In this document: piece after piece, positions 1 to 8,673 of the stretch
Numbering within the stretch: the stretch's first letter is position 1
How the letters are laid out: every line of letters starts with the position of its first letter
Origin: an uncultured Dehalococcoidia bacterium
GTDB taxonomy: Bacteria; Chloroflexota; Dehalococcoidia; Lucifugimonadales; Lucifugimonadaceae
Assembly: GCA_913048295.1 (NCBI GenBank)
Contig: CAJWWK010000011.1
Location: 1-49,105, forward strand
Direction: 5' to 3'
Length of the DNA stretch: 49,105 bases
Translations under genes and position numbers: made by a program
Notes under the pieces: model-generated
Database searches by the model: none
Seen by the model: the letters and a program-made list of their open reading frames with translations, nothing else
What the model was told of the DNA's origin: nothing

Positions 1-506
1 TGTACCTTGAGACCTTTTTCGTGGCCTGCGTCGGCCATCGTCTTCATCTGGTCGTGGGTCAGTGCCCGGCCACTTGACGCGTTATGAGTGTTTTCGATTG
101 TGAGCAACCGTGTTGGTGGCCTGTGGTAGTCACGGGGCTTCACGGCCGCCTGGATGATGTCGGGTTCGAGAAAGCCAAAGCTGTCGGTCTTGATCGGGTA
201 CAGCACCACGCTCCCGAGAACCATCGTGCCCCCGGCTTCGTTGTTCATGATGTGACACTGGTCGCCGACAAGCACTTCATCGCCGCGCCGCGCCCATGAG
301 AGTACGGATACCAGGTTGCCCTGGGTGCCTGAAGTGACGAACAGCCCGGCTTCCTTGCCGAGCATCTCGGCGGCTCGGTCCTGGAGCCTGTTGACCGTTG
401 GGTCATCGCCGTACACGTCGTCGCCTAGTTCGGCATCGTACATCGCCTGCCGCATTTCGGGGCTGGGGTGGGTGACTGTGTCGCTCCGCAGATCGACTCG
501 GATCAT
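1..506 (-). CDS. ltaE: Low-specificity L-threonine aldolase, partial (C-terminus beyond the left edge)
   Basis: The frame runs from an ATG at 504-506 leftwards off the window, giving about 168 N-terminal residues. It opens with the family hallmark VDLRSDTVTHPSPEMRQAM, then GDDVYGDDPTVNRLQ and FVTSGTQGNL, which shape the PLP and substrate site of fold-type I threonine aldolases; the end of the visible part reads IENTHN. The family cleaves L-threonine or L-allo-threonine to glycine and acetaldehyde in the cytoplasm. The PLP-binding lysine lies outside the window, so catalytic completeness cannot be judged. The gene is divergent from lspA across about 250 bp that hold no other convincing gene. 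Assignment to the family is firm; the substrate preference is not visible. Confidence 0.9.
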   Translation of the reverse strand, partial: MIRVDLRSDTVTHPSPEMRQAMYDAELGDDVYGDDPTVNRLQDRAAEMLGKEAGLFVTSGTQGNLVSVLSWARRGDEVLVGDQCHIMNNEAGGTMVLGSVVLYPIKTDSFGFLEPDIIQAAVKPRDYHRPPTRLLTIENTHNASSGRALTHDQMKTMADAGHEKGLKV

Positions 507-758
507 GCCGTTGGTTCTCCACTGGTGCCAGATTCGGCGGGCTGCCGGGTTGGCCATATTCCGGGTGTCGGGTATTTCGATTTCGACCGGCGATTCTACC
601 CGCAGGACGACTCCGTGCATACGGACGGACCGTATACTCGAAAGGAGTTGCATATACCTTGTCACAACCCGAACCCGGATAATCGGTATTACCGGCAGTC
701 CGCGTGCGGATTTCTGGATTGACCGGCAGTACTAACAATCATCAAAACTGACAACAGC

Positions 759-1346
759 ATGACCAACGAGACGACCACGGGCAGCCGCGCCAAATTTACC
801 GATCCAGTCCCCTGGGTCATGTTGGTACTGGCTGTTTCGAGCGACCAGTTCACAAAGTGGCTGACGGTCGAAAACCTGTTGCGCGGCGAATCGTGGCCGG
901 CAGACGGTTTCTTCAGGTTCACTCATGCCTGGAACACCGGTACGGCATTTTCACTATTCCAGGGTCAGGGCGACATTCTCACCTGGGTATCGCTGGGCGC
1001 GGTGGCGGTGCTGGCGTGGATATACAGGTCGATTATCGACCCGCCGTGGGTACTGAGAATCGCGTTCGGCCTTCAGCTTGGCGGCGCGATTGGCAACCTG
1101 ATCGACCGGTTCCGGCTGGGTCATGTCACCGATTTCATCGATGTCGGGCCGTGGCCGATATTCAACATTGCCGATTCTTCAATCGTGATTGGAATTGGAT
1201 TGATGCTCTTTTACTTCTGGTTCCTGGAAGACAAACCGAACAAGAAGGCCGAGACGGCTGGCATCGCCCAAGATGAAGTTGAAGCTGACGCGGGACGGGC
1301 AGCCGCGGGCCCGGTAACGGGGCCCGATCTCGGTACGCCCGAATAG
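759..1346 (+). CDS. lspA: Lipoprotein signal peptidase (signal peptidase II)
   Basis: This integral membrane aspartyl protease cleaves the signal peptide of prolipoproteins before the lipid-modified cysteine. The 195-residue product has four hydrophobic segments and both catalytic-aspartate motifs: GNLIDRFRLGHVTDF near residues 112-126 and FNIADSSI near 135-142. The N-terminal AVSSDQFTKW and the HAWNTGTAFSLF segment also match the family. The last 35 residues are a polar, Glu/Ala/Gly-rich cytoplasmic tail, longer than in most homologues. The gene sits 40 nt upstream of an RluD-type gene, the common lspA-rluD pairing. Lipoprotein genes do occur in this window, although the two I see are broken (8.7-10.2 kb and 38.3-38.9 kb). 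Confidence 0.95.
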   Translation: MTNETTTGSRAKFTDPVPWVMLVLAVSSDQFTKWLTVENLLRGESWPADGFFRFTHAWNTGTAFSLFQGQGDILTWVSLGAVAVLAWIYRSIIDPPWVLRIAFGLQLGGAIGNLIDRFRLGHVTDFIDVGPWPIFNIADSSIVIGIGLMLFYFWFLEDKPNKKAETAGIAQDEVEADAGRAAAGPVTGPDLGTPE

Positions 1347-1386
1347 GCCTGATTGCGGCAGATGGCCCTGAAAACTTCCGGGCCAA

Positions 1387-2340
1387 TTGTTCAAGATGAT
1401 TTTTACAGTTTCAACCGAACAAGCGGGTGAGCGACTCGACCGGTTTCTGACCGAGCACTGGGACCGGGCCGAATCCAGGTCGGAAGTGCAGCGGCTGATC
1501 AGGGCCGGAAACGTGCAGGTCAACCGACTGGTAGTTTCGAGGAGTTCCTTCAAGCTCGATGCGGGCCAGGTCGTGCAGGTCGATGAGCCGGCACCCGAGC
1601 TATCGGGGCCCGCCAGCGGGCCTGCACCGGTTGATTTCGACCTGAATGTCGTTTACGAAGACCGCGACATCGCTGTGATCGATAAACCGGTCGGCATGAC
1701 GGTCCACCCTGGTGCCGGTCACGATTCAGACACGCTTGTCAACGCGGCCGTGGCACGATGGCCGCGGATTGTTGAGGTCGGGGATGCCGATCGACCGGGG
1801 ATAGTCCACCGGCTCGATCGCGATACCAGCGGCTTACTGGTGGTTGCGCTAAATGACGGGGCTTATTCCCGACTTTCAGAAATGGTCCGAGAACGCGAAA
1901 TCGCCCGCATTTACATGGCCCTGGTATTTGGACACCCCGAAACTGCGGTTGGGGTGGTCGATGCGCCGATCGGGCGAGATCCTCACAACCGCACCCGGCA
2001 GGCAGTGGTCGAAGACGGACGTCCATCGAGAACGCACTACAAAGTCGTGCGCGAGTTCGACAATTTTTCGCTGCTAGAAGTGCGACTCGAATCCGGACGT
2101 ACGCACCAGATCCGGGTTCACCTCAACGCGATTTCGCACCCGGTAGTTGGCGATCAGACCTATGGAAAGCGCCGGGTGGCTGGCGATACCGCGGTCGGTA
2201 GGTTGAATCGCCAGTTCCTACACGCATCGAAACTGGAATTCGATCATCCTGTGCTGGGTAATCCAATTTCGGTAGTATCGGAATTACCTGAAGACCTCCA
2301 AACGGTAATTGAAGAGCTAGCCCCGCCTGCTGCCGGCTGA
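1387..2340 (+). CDS. rluD: RluD-family 23S rRNA pseudouridine synthase
   Basis: The product isomerises uridines to pseudouridine in large-subunit rRNA. An S4 RNA-binding domain occupies about residues 10-75 (RLDRFLTEHW, RLIRAGNVQVN). The catalytic domain follows, with the invariant motif HRLDRDTSGLLVVA that carries the catalytic aspartate, and later GRTHQIRVHL. At 317 residues it has normal length. The longest frame uses TTG at 1387; ATG at 1396 is an equally plausible start and costs three residues. It follows lspA and is followed immediately by gltX, so the three are probably co-transcribed. RluC and RluD types are hard to separate by eye, so the exact target uridines are uncertain. Confidence 0.9.
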   Translation: MFKMIFTVSTEQAGERLDRFLTEHWDRAESRSEVQRLIRAGNVQVNRLVVSRSSFKLDAGQVVQVDEPAPELSGPASGPAPVDFDLNVVYEDRDIAVIDKPVGMTVHPGAGHDSDTLVNAAVARWPRIVEVGDADRPGIVHRLDRDTSGLLVVALNDGAYSRLSEMVREREIARIYMALVFGHPETAVGVVDAPIGRDPHNRTRQAVVEDGRPSRTHYKVVREFDNFSLLEVRLESGRTHQIRVHLNAISHPVVGDQTYGKRRVAGDTAVGRLNRQFLHASKLEFDHPVLGNPISVVSELPEDLQTVIEELAPPAAG

Positions 2341-2385
2341 GTGCATTTAGCTCATAGCGAGCGGGTCGCTGCTAATCTTTTCCGA

Positions 2386-3894
2386 ATGACAAACTCAACT
2401 TCGCCAGTCCGTGTCCGGTACGCACCGAGTCCGACCGGCATTCCCCACATCGGAAACATCCGTACTGCCCTGTTCAACTGGTTACTCGCCAGGAACACAG
2501 ACGGGCAGTTCATCGTGCGCTTTGAAGATACTGACCGCACTCGATACGACGAGAGGTCAGAACGGGCGATTTTCGAGTCGCTCGAATGGCTCGGCCTCGA
2601 ATGGGACGAGGGCCCCGACAAGGGCGGTCCGTACGCTCCGTATATCCAGTCGGAACGGAAGCAGACGTATATCGACGCCGCAGAACGGCTGGTGAATTCG
2701 GGTCACGCTTACTATGACGACACCACGCCCGAGCAGCTCCACGCCTTGCGCGAACGGCAGCGGGCCGCGAAGCAACCACAGAGATACGACGGGCGGGGTC
2801 GACACCGGAGTCCCGAAGAAATCGAGGAGTCGCGGAAGGCTGGACTGCCTATCACAATTCGGCTGAAAGTTCCTGATCACGGTACGGTTTCGTTCGAGGA
2901 CGCGGTTAGAGGGAAGGTTTCGTTCGAGCTCAAAGAGATCGACGATTTCGTAATTCTGAAATCGGACCAGATGCCGACATATCACCTTGCCCACATTGTC
3001 GATGATAAGGCGATGGGAATCACGCACGTAATCAGGGCCGAGGAATGGATATCGAGCACACCCCGCCACCTGTTGATTCACGAGGCCCTTGGTATCGAAC
3101 CTCCGATTTACGTTCACGCGTCATTAATCCTCAGCAAAGACCGCTCCAAGCTGGGTAAGCGACACGGAGCGACATCGGCTCTTGAGTACAGAGACCGGGG
3201 TTACCTGGCGGATGCCGTGTTCAATTTCATTGCGCTGTTGGGATGGTCGCCGGGTGACGATACCGAGGTGATGAGCCGGGATGAGATCGTGAGGCGCTTC
3301 AGCATCGACCGGATTAACGACTCACCTGCCATATTCGATAACGAGAAGCTTGAGTGGATGAACGGTGTTTACATCCGAAACATGAGTGTTGATGCACTCG
3401 TTGCCGAGTTACTGCCGTTCATGGAGCGACCCGAAGCCGAGGGTGGGTTACTCGACACGGTGTCCCGGCCAATCGACCGCCATTACCTGACCCGATTGAT
3501 TCCCCTCGTCCAGGAACGCCTGAAGTTGTTGACAGAGGGCGTAGAGACGCTCGATTTCTTCTTCGCGGATAACGTGAACCCCGCAGCTGAAGACCTGCCG
3601 GGCAGGAAGATGGATGCTGAGATGACGGAGCGTGCGCTCAATGCGGCCCTTGAGTTGTGCAGGACGGTCGCTCCGTTCGAGCCCGAGCGCCTCGAAGCCG
3701 AATACCGGGCGCTTGCCGAAAAGATCGAGATGAAGCCGGGTCAGCTATTCTCGCCGATCCGCGTTGCGATTACCGGCAAGTCGTTTGCACCGCCACTGTT
3801 CGACACGATGTCGGCAATCGGCCAGGACCGGTGTATCGATCGGATTGAAAACGCGATCCTTATCCTGCGGTCGGCTGCGGTAACAGGAGCCTGA
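2386..3894 (+). CDS. gltX: Glutamate--tRNA ligase
   Basis: This cytoplasmic class I aminoacyl-tRNA synthetase charges tRNA-Glu. I chose ATG 2386 because it directly precedes VRVRYAPSPTGIPHIGN, which contains the HIGH-type signature as HIGN; an upstream GTG at 2341 would add 15 unlikely residues. The KMSKS-equivalent loop reads SKLGKRHG, and GLEWDEGP and HVIRAEEWISSTPRHL are further GluRS signatures. The 502 residues include the helical anticodon-binding domain after about residue 320. In organisms without GlnRS this enzyme also makes Glu-tRNA-Gln for the GatCAB route; that cannot be told from the window. The gene lies directly downstream of the pseudouridine synthase. Confidence 0.95.
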   Translation: MTNSTSPVRVRYAPSPTGIPHIGNIRTALFNWLLARNTDGQFIVRFEDTDRTRYDERSERAIFESLEWLGLEWDEGPDKGGPYAPYIQSERKQTYIDAAERLVNSGHAYYDDTTPEQLHALRERQRAAKQPQRYDGRGRHRSPEEIEESRKAGLPITIRLKVPDHGTVSFEDAVRGKVSFELKEIDDFVILKSDQMPTYHLAHIVDDKAMGITHVIRAEEWISSTPRHLLIHEALGIEPPIYVHASLILSKDRSKLGKRHGATSALEYRDRGYLADAVFNFIALLGWSPGDDTEVMSRDEIVRRFSIDRINDSPAIFDNEKLEWMNGVYIRNMSVDALVAELLPFMERPEAEGGLLDTVSRPIDRHYLTRLIPLVQERLKLLTEGVETLDFFFADNVNPAAEDLPGRKMDAEMTERALNAALELCRTVAPFEPERLEAEYRALAEKIEMKPGQLFSPIRVAITGKSFAPPLFDTMSAIGQDRCIDRIENAILILRSAAVTGA

Positions 3895-3955
3895 ACCAGG
3901 CCTTGCGAGGACGGCGGTCGCATTCGAGACCGGGTGATAACCGATCAAACTCAGA

Positions 3956-3985
3956 TTGACCTGTCGCAGGGTGCATACTTATACT
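3956..3985 (+). promoter_or_regulatory. Sigma-70-type promoter for rpsU
   Basis: A -35 element TTGACC (3956-3961) is separated by 18 nt from a -10 element TATACT (3980-3985). It lies about 90 nt upstream of the rpsU start and after the end of gltX, so rpsU probably has its own transcript. Confidence 0.65.
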
Positions 3986-4072
3986 GGAAGGTAGGCCATC
4001 TGCAATCCAGATGAGTCCTTGATTGGCCGCCAGCATCAGGTGTGCGGTCGTGAGCATGAAACAGGAAAACTG

Positions 4073-4267
4073 TTGGTAGAAATTAGAATCAACGACGGCG
4101 AGAGCTTTGAGGGTTTCCTCAGGCGGTTCACCAAGCGTGTGCAGCAGGAATCGATTATTTCTGAGGCGCGACGTCGGCAGCACTTCGAGCCGCCCAGCAT
4201 CACCCGCAAAAAGACTGCTGCAGCCAAGAAGCGAAAGAGCGTCAAAGCAACCCTGAAAAACATGTAA
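4073..4267 (+). CDS. rpsU: 30S ribosomal protein bS21
   Basis: This small basic protein of the 30S subunit takes part in translation initiation. The 64-residue product carries the S21 core (NDGESFEGFLRRFTKRVQQE, then ARRRQHFEPPS) and a lysine-rich tail. I place the start at TTG 4073, because AGGA at 4063-4066 is well spaced from it and homologues begin just before this VEIRIN segment. A longer frame from 4019 adds 18 residues with no S21 character. The gene has its own promoter upstream and a hairpin-plus-T terminator at 4330-4358, so it looks monocistronic. Confidence 0.9.
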   Translation: MVEIRINDGESFEGFLRRFTKRVQQESIISEARRRQHFEPPSITRKKTAAAKKRKSVKATLKNM

Positions 4268-4329
4268 CTGGGCAGGGCGGCTCCTCGTTAGTCGCAGGCC
4301 AGCAATGCTTGCCATGTGGACTTGAAATG

Positions 4330-4358
4330 CACCTCGGATTTTCCGGGGTGTTTTTGTT
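4330..4358 (+). terminator. Rho-independent terminator after rpsU
   Basis: A 9-bp stem (CACCTCGGA with TCCGGGGTG, one G-U pair) closes a TTT loop and is followed by TTTTTGTT. It separates rpsU from purQ. Confidence 0.85.
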
Positions 4359-4519
4359 TGTGCCGGTCATTGGCACCCAGCGCTTATTCACTGAATTTTT
4401 TCCTGGAAAACTCGTGATTTAAGACTGGGCAGGTGTGACAATAGACTGGTCAGTCGAACTATCTGTGCCGGTAAGTTATCGCTCGAGCGTCGTATCGGAT
4501 AATCGGGAAGGAACCAACA

Positions 4520-5221
4520 TTGAAATTCGGGATTGTGGTGTTCCCGGGTACGTGGAGCGATCGCGATACGCACCACGCTGTTTCGGGAGTTCTGGGGCAG
4601 GACGCCGAGTACATCTGGCACGGCGATGAAAAGCTCGATCAGTTCGATGCGATCGTGCTTCCCGGTGGGTTTTCTTACGGCGATTTCCTCAGGTGCGGTG
4701 CAATTGCGCGGTTTTCACCTGTTATGGAGGCGGTAACCGCGTTCGCCGAGCGCGGCGGACCTGTTATCGGGATCTGCAACGGTTTCCAGGTGCTGTGTGA
4801 ATCCGGGCTCCTACCGGGCGTTCTGATGCGGAACGATCACCTGGAATTCCGGTGCATCTGGACCGACCTCAGGGTCGAAAACTCCTCAACGATTTTCACT
4901 TCGGCATCGATTGAAGGTCAGACCCTTCACATCCCGATGTCTCATGGTGAAGGCAACTACCAGGCCGACGCGGACACAATCAAGCGGCTTGAAGACAACG
5001 GGCAAGTCGTGTTTCGATATGCGGATACGAATGGCAACGTCACGCCCGATATCAACCCGAACGGGTCGATCAACAACATCGCCGGGATCGTGAACGAGCA
5101 CGGCAACGTGCTCGGGATGATGCCACACCCCGAGAAGGCCTGCGAGAAGTTGATTGGTGGCGACGACGGCAATGTAATTTTCACGTCGATAATTGACAAT
5201 TTTGTGCAGGCGGTCGTGTAG
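4520..5221 (+). CDS. purQ: Phosphoribosylformylglycinamidine synthase, glutaminase subunit
   Basis: PurQ releases ammonia from glutamine for FGAM synthesis, the fourth step of purine biosynthesis. It is a class I glutamine amidotransferase of 233 residues. The nucleophile elbow is GICNGFQVL (Cys near residue 90), the oxyanion region is LPGGFSYGD, and the His-Glu pair sits in MPHPEKACE near the C-terminus. The start is TTG, preceded by GGGAAGGA. purL follows after 76 nt. The third subunit of the small-PurL system, PurS, is usually just upstream of purQ but is absent here: rpsU and its terminator take that place. Confidence 0.95.
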   Translation: MKFGIVVFPGTWSDRDTHHAVSGVLGQDAEYIWHGDEKLDQFDAIVLPGGFSYGDFLRCGAIARFSPVMEAVTAFAERGGPVIGICNGFQVLCESGLLPGVLMRNDHLEFRCIWTDLRVENSSTIFTSASIEGQTLHIPMSHGEGNYQADADTIKRLEDNGQVVFRYADTNGNVTPDINPNGSINNIAGIVNEHGNVLGMMPHPEKACEKLIGGDDGNVIFTSIIDNFVQAVV

Positions 5222-5297
5222 CAACCCGGGTGACGGCATCTGACCCGACGATTTCATTGCGCAGTAAATATTCGACCGAACGGAACACGACATCAAG

Positions 5298-7520
5298 ATG
5301 ACGGTAAGCCAGGAAACACTCGACGAAATCGCCCTCAGCCGCGCTGAGTACGAGGCGATAGTCGACCGACTCGGCAGAGAACCGGGCCCACTGGAGCTGG
5401 GGCTGTTCGGGGCGCTCTGGTCGGAGCACTGCGGCTACAAGCACACCAAGGCCCTGCTGCGTACCCTCCCCTCCTCTTCGGAACGGGTACTGGTGGCACC
5501 GGGAGCCGAGAACGCCGGTGTAATCGACCTTGGCGACGGGTTGGCGATCGCGATGAAGGTCGAATCGCACAACCACCCTTCTGCAGTCGAACCGTTTGAA
5601 GGCGCGGCGACGGGTGTCGGGGGCATTATTCGGGACATTTTCGCCATGGGTGCCAGGCCAATAGCGCTGCTCAATTCGTTGCGTTTCGGGCAGCCTTCCG
5701 ACGCCCGGACCCGTTATCTGCTCAACGGGGTGATCGGCGGGATTTCGTCGTACGGCAACTGCATCGGCATTCCCGATGTTGGCGGCGAAATCTTCTTTTC
5801 GGACACCTACAAAGGCAACCCGCTGGTCAATGCTATGTGTGTGGGCCTGATCGAAAACGGCAAAATAGCGAGTGCGTCGGCCAGGGAGCCGGGCGATCTG
5901 TTGTTACTGGTTGGCGCAGATACCGGACGCGACGGGATTCACGGCGCGTCTGGATTGGCTTCACGGACATTCGAGGAACAGACCGAGATGCGCTCAGCGG
6001 TCCAGGTCGGAAACCCGTTCCTGGAGAAGGTGCTGATCGAAGCCTGTATCGAAGCCCTTGACCTGCCTGGCGTGGTTGGTCTGCAGGACTGTGGGGCAGC
6101 CGGGATAACCTCTGCGGCAATCGAGATGGCCGAACGTTCGGTGATGGGATTGCAGCTTTTTGTCGATCGTGTGCCGAGGCGGGAGGAAGGCATGACCCCG
6201 TACGAGGTGATGCTGTCGGAATCGCAGGAGCGAATGCTCCTCGCGGTTACCGCCGGAACGGAGTCGGAGGTATTTGATCTGTTCGATAAGTGGGACCTCG
6301 ATGCGACCGTAATAGGTGAGTTTGAGGCCGGCGAAGATGTGAGGATTTTCGATAACGGGATGATGGTCAGCTCAACCCCGATCATCACCTTGACCGACGC
6401 GCCCCGGTACGAATTCTCGACACCGAAACCCGACTGGCTGACAACACTCCAGAACGCCGAACTGACTGTGGTTCCCATGCCGGATACGACGGCGGCGGAA
6501 ATGTTGCTGAAGATGCTGTCGGCCCCTAACATCGCTTCAAAGTTCCCGGTATACCGCCAGTACGACTATCACGTGCAGACCAACACCGTAATCGAGCCGG
6601 GTGGGGATGCTGCGGTGCTCAGGCTGAAGGGCACGAAACGCGGAATCGCGTTGACGACAGATTGCAATGGCAGGATTTGCTACCTCGACCCGGAAGTGGG
6701 CACTGCGATTGCGGTTGCAGAGGCGTGCCGCAACCTGTCGGTGACGGGAGCCGAGCCGGTGGCCCTCACAGACGGGCTCAATTTCGGTAACCCGGAAACC
6801 CCCGACGTGCAGTTCCAGTTGACCGAGGCGATCGCCGGGATGACCAGGGCCGCCAACGCTTTCGGGATACCGATTGTGAGCGGGAATGCAAGTCTTTACA
6901 ACGAGACGGCCGGCGCCGCGATTTTTCCGACGCCGATCATCGGGGCGCTCGGGGTTCTCGACGATGTGGAAAAACATTCGACTGTAGGATTCAAAGCGGA
7001 GAACGACGTTATTGTCCTGCTAGGCTCTGATTCGGCGTGGGACACAACCGATGGGCTGGCCGGGAGCGAATACCTGGAGTTCGTACATGGCAGGGTTGAA
7101 GGGCAACCTGCGCTTGATCTTGACCTCGAGGTCCGTGTACAGACCGTGTGCCGAGATGCGGTGAGGGCCGGGCTCGTCGCGTCGGCGCACGACCTGTCGG
7201 ATGGTGGAATGGCCACTGCGCTTGCCGAGTGCGCAATAATCGGAAACATTGGCGCTTCAGTAACGGAATCACCGGATGCGGGAGGGCGCTGGGACGCCGC
7301 GATGTTCGGCGAAGCGCAGTCGCGGATACTGCTCAGTGTGTCGCCTGATAATTTGGACCGGATTAAGGCCCTAGCACATGATCACGACGTACCATTGGCC
7401 GTAATCGGTCTGGTCGGTGGCGATGCACTGTCGTTTGGCGATAATTGCTCGGTCTTACTGAGTGATGCTTCCGATGCTTGGAAAAACGGTTTCAGCAGGG
7501 CGACATCTGATCGGGATTAG
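5298..7520 (+). CDS. purL: Phosphoribosylformylglycinamidine synthase, small-type synthetase subunit
   Basis: PurL converts FGAR, ATP and ammonia to FGAM. At 740 residues it is the short, PurQ/PurS-dependent type. Recognisable elements include GLFGALWSEHCGYKHTK near the N-terminus, the ATP/Mg motif KVESHNHPSAVEPFEGAATG near residues 93-112, and a second AIRS-type half with GLNFGNPETPDVQFQ and VSGNASLYNET. AHDLSDGGMATAL near the C-terminus is typical of the family. It follows purQ and is probably in the same operon. It ends in TAG, showing that TAG is an ordinary stop in this genome. Confidence 0.95.
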   Translation: MTVSQETLDEIALSRAEYEAIVDRLGREPGPLELGLFGALWSEHCGYKHTKALLRTLPSSSERVLVAPGAENAGVIDLGDGLAIAMKVESHNHPSAVEPFEGAATGVGGIIRDIFAMGARPIALLNSLRFGQPSDARTRYLLNGVIGGISSYGNCIGIPDVGGEIFFSDTYKGNPLVNAMCVGLIENGKIASASAREPGDLLLLVGADTGRDGIHGASGLASRTFEEQTEMRSAVQVGNPFLEKVLIEACIEALDLPGVVGLQDCGAAGITSAAIEMAERSVMGLQLFVDRVPRREEGMTPYEVMLSESQERMLLAVTAGTESEVFDLFDKWDLDATVIGEFEAGEDVRIFDNGMMVSSTPIITLTDAPRYEFSTPKPDWLTTLQNAELTVVPMPDTTAAEMLLKMLSAPNIASKFPVYRQYDYHVQTNTVIEPGGDAAVLRLKGTKRGIALTTDCNGRICYLDPEVGTAIAVAEACRNLSVTGAEPVALTDGLNFGNPETPDVQFQLTEAIAGMTRAANAFGIPIVSGNASLYNETAGAAIFPTPIIGALGVLDDVEKHSTVGFKAENDVIVLLGSDSAWDTTDGLAGSEYLEFVHGRVEGQPALDLDLEVRVQTVCRDAVRAGLVASAHDLSDGGMATALAECAIIGNIGASVTESPDAGGRWDAAMFGEAQSRILLSVSPDNLDRIKALAHDHDVPLAVIGLVGGDALSFGDNCSVLLSDASDAWKNGFSRATSDRD

Positions 7521-7592
7521 CTGGCTCACTCGGCCCGCTGGAGTTGGAAAGAACGCCAGCCGGGTCGACACCGGGGTATATTCTTGCCCGGC

Positions 7593-7601
7593 TGGTATAA
7601 A
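7593..7601 (+). promoter_or_regulatory. Possible extended -10 promoter for the FmdB-like gene
   Basis: TGG-TATAAA (7593-7601) resembles an extended -10 element (TGn then a -10 hexamer). It lies about 80 nt before the start of the FmdB-like gene. No good -35 box is visible at the usual distance. Confidence 0.35.
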
Positions 7602-7680
7602 ATCAACAATCAGACAAGTATTTTTAGAGATCTGCGCGAGTGCCAGTTGCACTCGCGTTTGTGTGTGTTACCGAACCGAA

Positions 7681-8079
7681 ATGCCGACTTACGTTTACAA
7701 GTGTGCCGACGACGGCCATGTTTTCGACCTGATACAGGGCTTCAACGATAAGCCGGGTGCAGAGTGCCCGACGTGCGGTAGTGCGTCGACGCGCCAGATC
7801 ACGGTGCCTACGGTCATTTACAAGGGATCGGGGTTTTACACCACCGATTACGGTTCGGGATCAAGTTCCAAAAACGGGAGTTCTTCGGATAGCAAATCCG
7901 ACTCGGGGTCGGATTCTGAATCCGGATCGAGCTCAAGCTCCAAGTCCAAATCCAAGTCCAAGTCCGAATCATCCGACTCTTCGTCTGCCAGCAAGTCGTC
8001 AGGCACCGACAGCAGCGAGGGCGGACATTCTCACGGCGGTTCCTCCCACTCTCATGGTGCCGGCAGTCACACTCATTAA
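7681..8079 (+). CDS. FmdB-family putative zinc ribbon protein with Ser-rich and His-rich tail
   Basis: The first 45 residues match the FmdB/CxxC_CXXC_SSSS family (MPTYVYKCADDGHVF and later ECPTCGS). The function of the family is not settled; members are small, presumably metal-binding regulatory proteins. The second knuckle CPTC is intact, but the first reads C-A-D-D rather than the usual C-x-x-C, so zinc coordination would need another ligand such as His13. From about residue 60 the protein becomes almost entirely Ser, Lys, Asp, Glu and Gly, and it ends with a run of His residues (HSH, SHSH, SHTH). I chose ATG 7681, which starts the conserved domain, instead of the long upstream extension. 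It precedes dtd by 39 nt. Confidence 0.8.
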   Translation: MPTYVYKCADDGHVFDLIQGFNDKPGAECPTCGSASTRQITVPTVIYKGSGFYTTDYGSGSSSKNGSSSDSKSDSGSDSESGSSSSSKSKSKSKSESSDSSSASKSSGTDSSEGGHSHGGSSHSHGAGSHTH

Positions 8080-8118
8080 CGTCGATTCCTGTAGCCACAG
8101 GCCGGGTCTGGACACGAC

Positions 8119-8598
8119 ATGCGCGCCGTAATCCAGCGGGTCAACCGGGCTTCGGTGACAGTCGACGGCATCGTTGTCGGTGAGATTGGACAGGGACTCT
8201 GCCTCCTGATTGGCATTACGCACCAGGATTCCGATGACGACCTTCAGTACCTGGTCGAAAAGACACTGAACATGAGGATTTTCCCCCCGGAAGCCCCCCA
8301 GGTGGGCGACTCGGGGTTTGACCGATCGGTCCGGGATATTGGTGGCGGGCTGCTACTGGTCAGCCAGTTCACTCTCTACGCATCGACCCGAAGGGGCCGC
8401 CGACCCGGATTCACTGATGCAGCTCGACCCGAGATGGCGGGACCCATGTTCGAGCAGCTTGTGGAAGCGTTCAGGTTCAGCGGGTTACCGGTTGCAACAG
8501 GTGAATTCGGGGCGCCAATGAATGTGGAGATCGAGAACGCTGGTCCGGTTACGATCGTTTTAGATTCAGCCGAACGCAACACGCCACGGAGGAGTTGA
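8119..8598 (+). CDS. dtd: D-aminoacyl-tRNA deacylase
   Basis: Dtd hydrolyses D-aminoacyl-tRNAs (and Gly-tRNA-Ala), a proofreading step outside the synthetases. The 159-residue product starts MRAVIQRVNRASVTVDG, as in most bacterial homologues. It contains the active-site motif SQFTLYAST near residues 79-87 and the cross-dimer motif NAGPVTI near 136-142. Length and motif spacing are normal. It lies just downstream of the FmdB-like gene on the same strand and is convergent with the broken propeller gene. Confidence 0.95.
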   Translation: MRAVIQRVNRASVTVDGIVVGEIGQGLCLLIGITHQDSDDDLQYLVEKTLNMRIFPPEAPQVGDSGFDRSVRDIGGGLLLVSQFTLYASTRRGRRPGFTDAARPEMAGPMFEQLVEAFRFSGLPVATGEFGAPMNVEIENAGPVTIVLDSAERNTPRRS

Positions 8599-8673
8599 GT
8601 GGAGAGGTCAGTCGGGGTCACATGACCGCCATTAGGTCTAGCTGCCGCGATTCTGGGGCGGATTTCACCAGTC

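Noticed and set aside
3860-4315. 151-codon minus-strand frame opposite rpsU
   Set aside because: It is the antisense shadow of a clear bS21 gene and has no recognisable domain.
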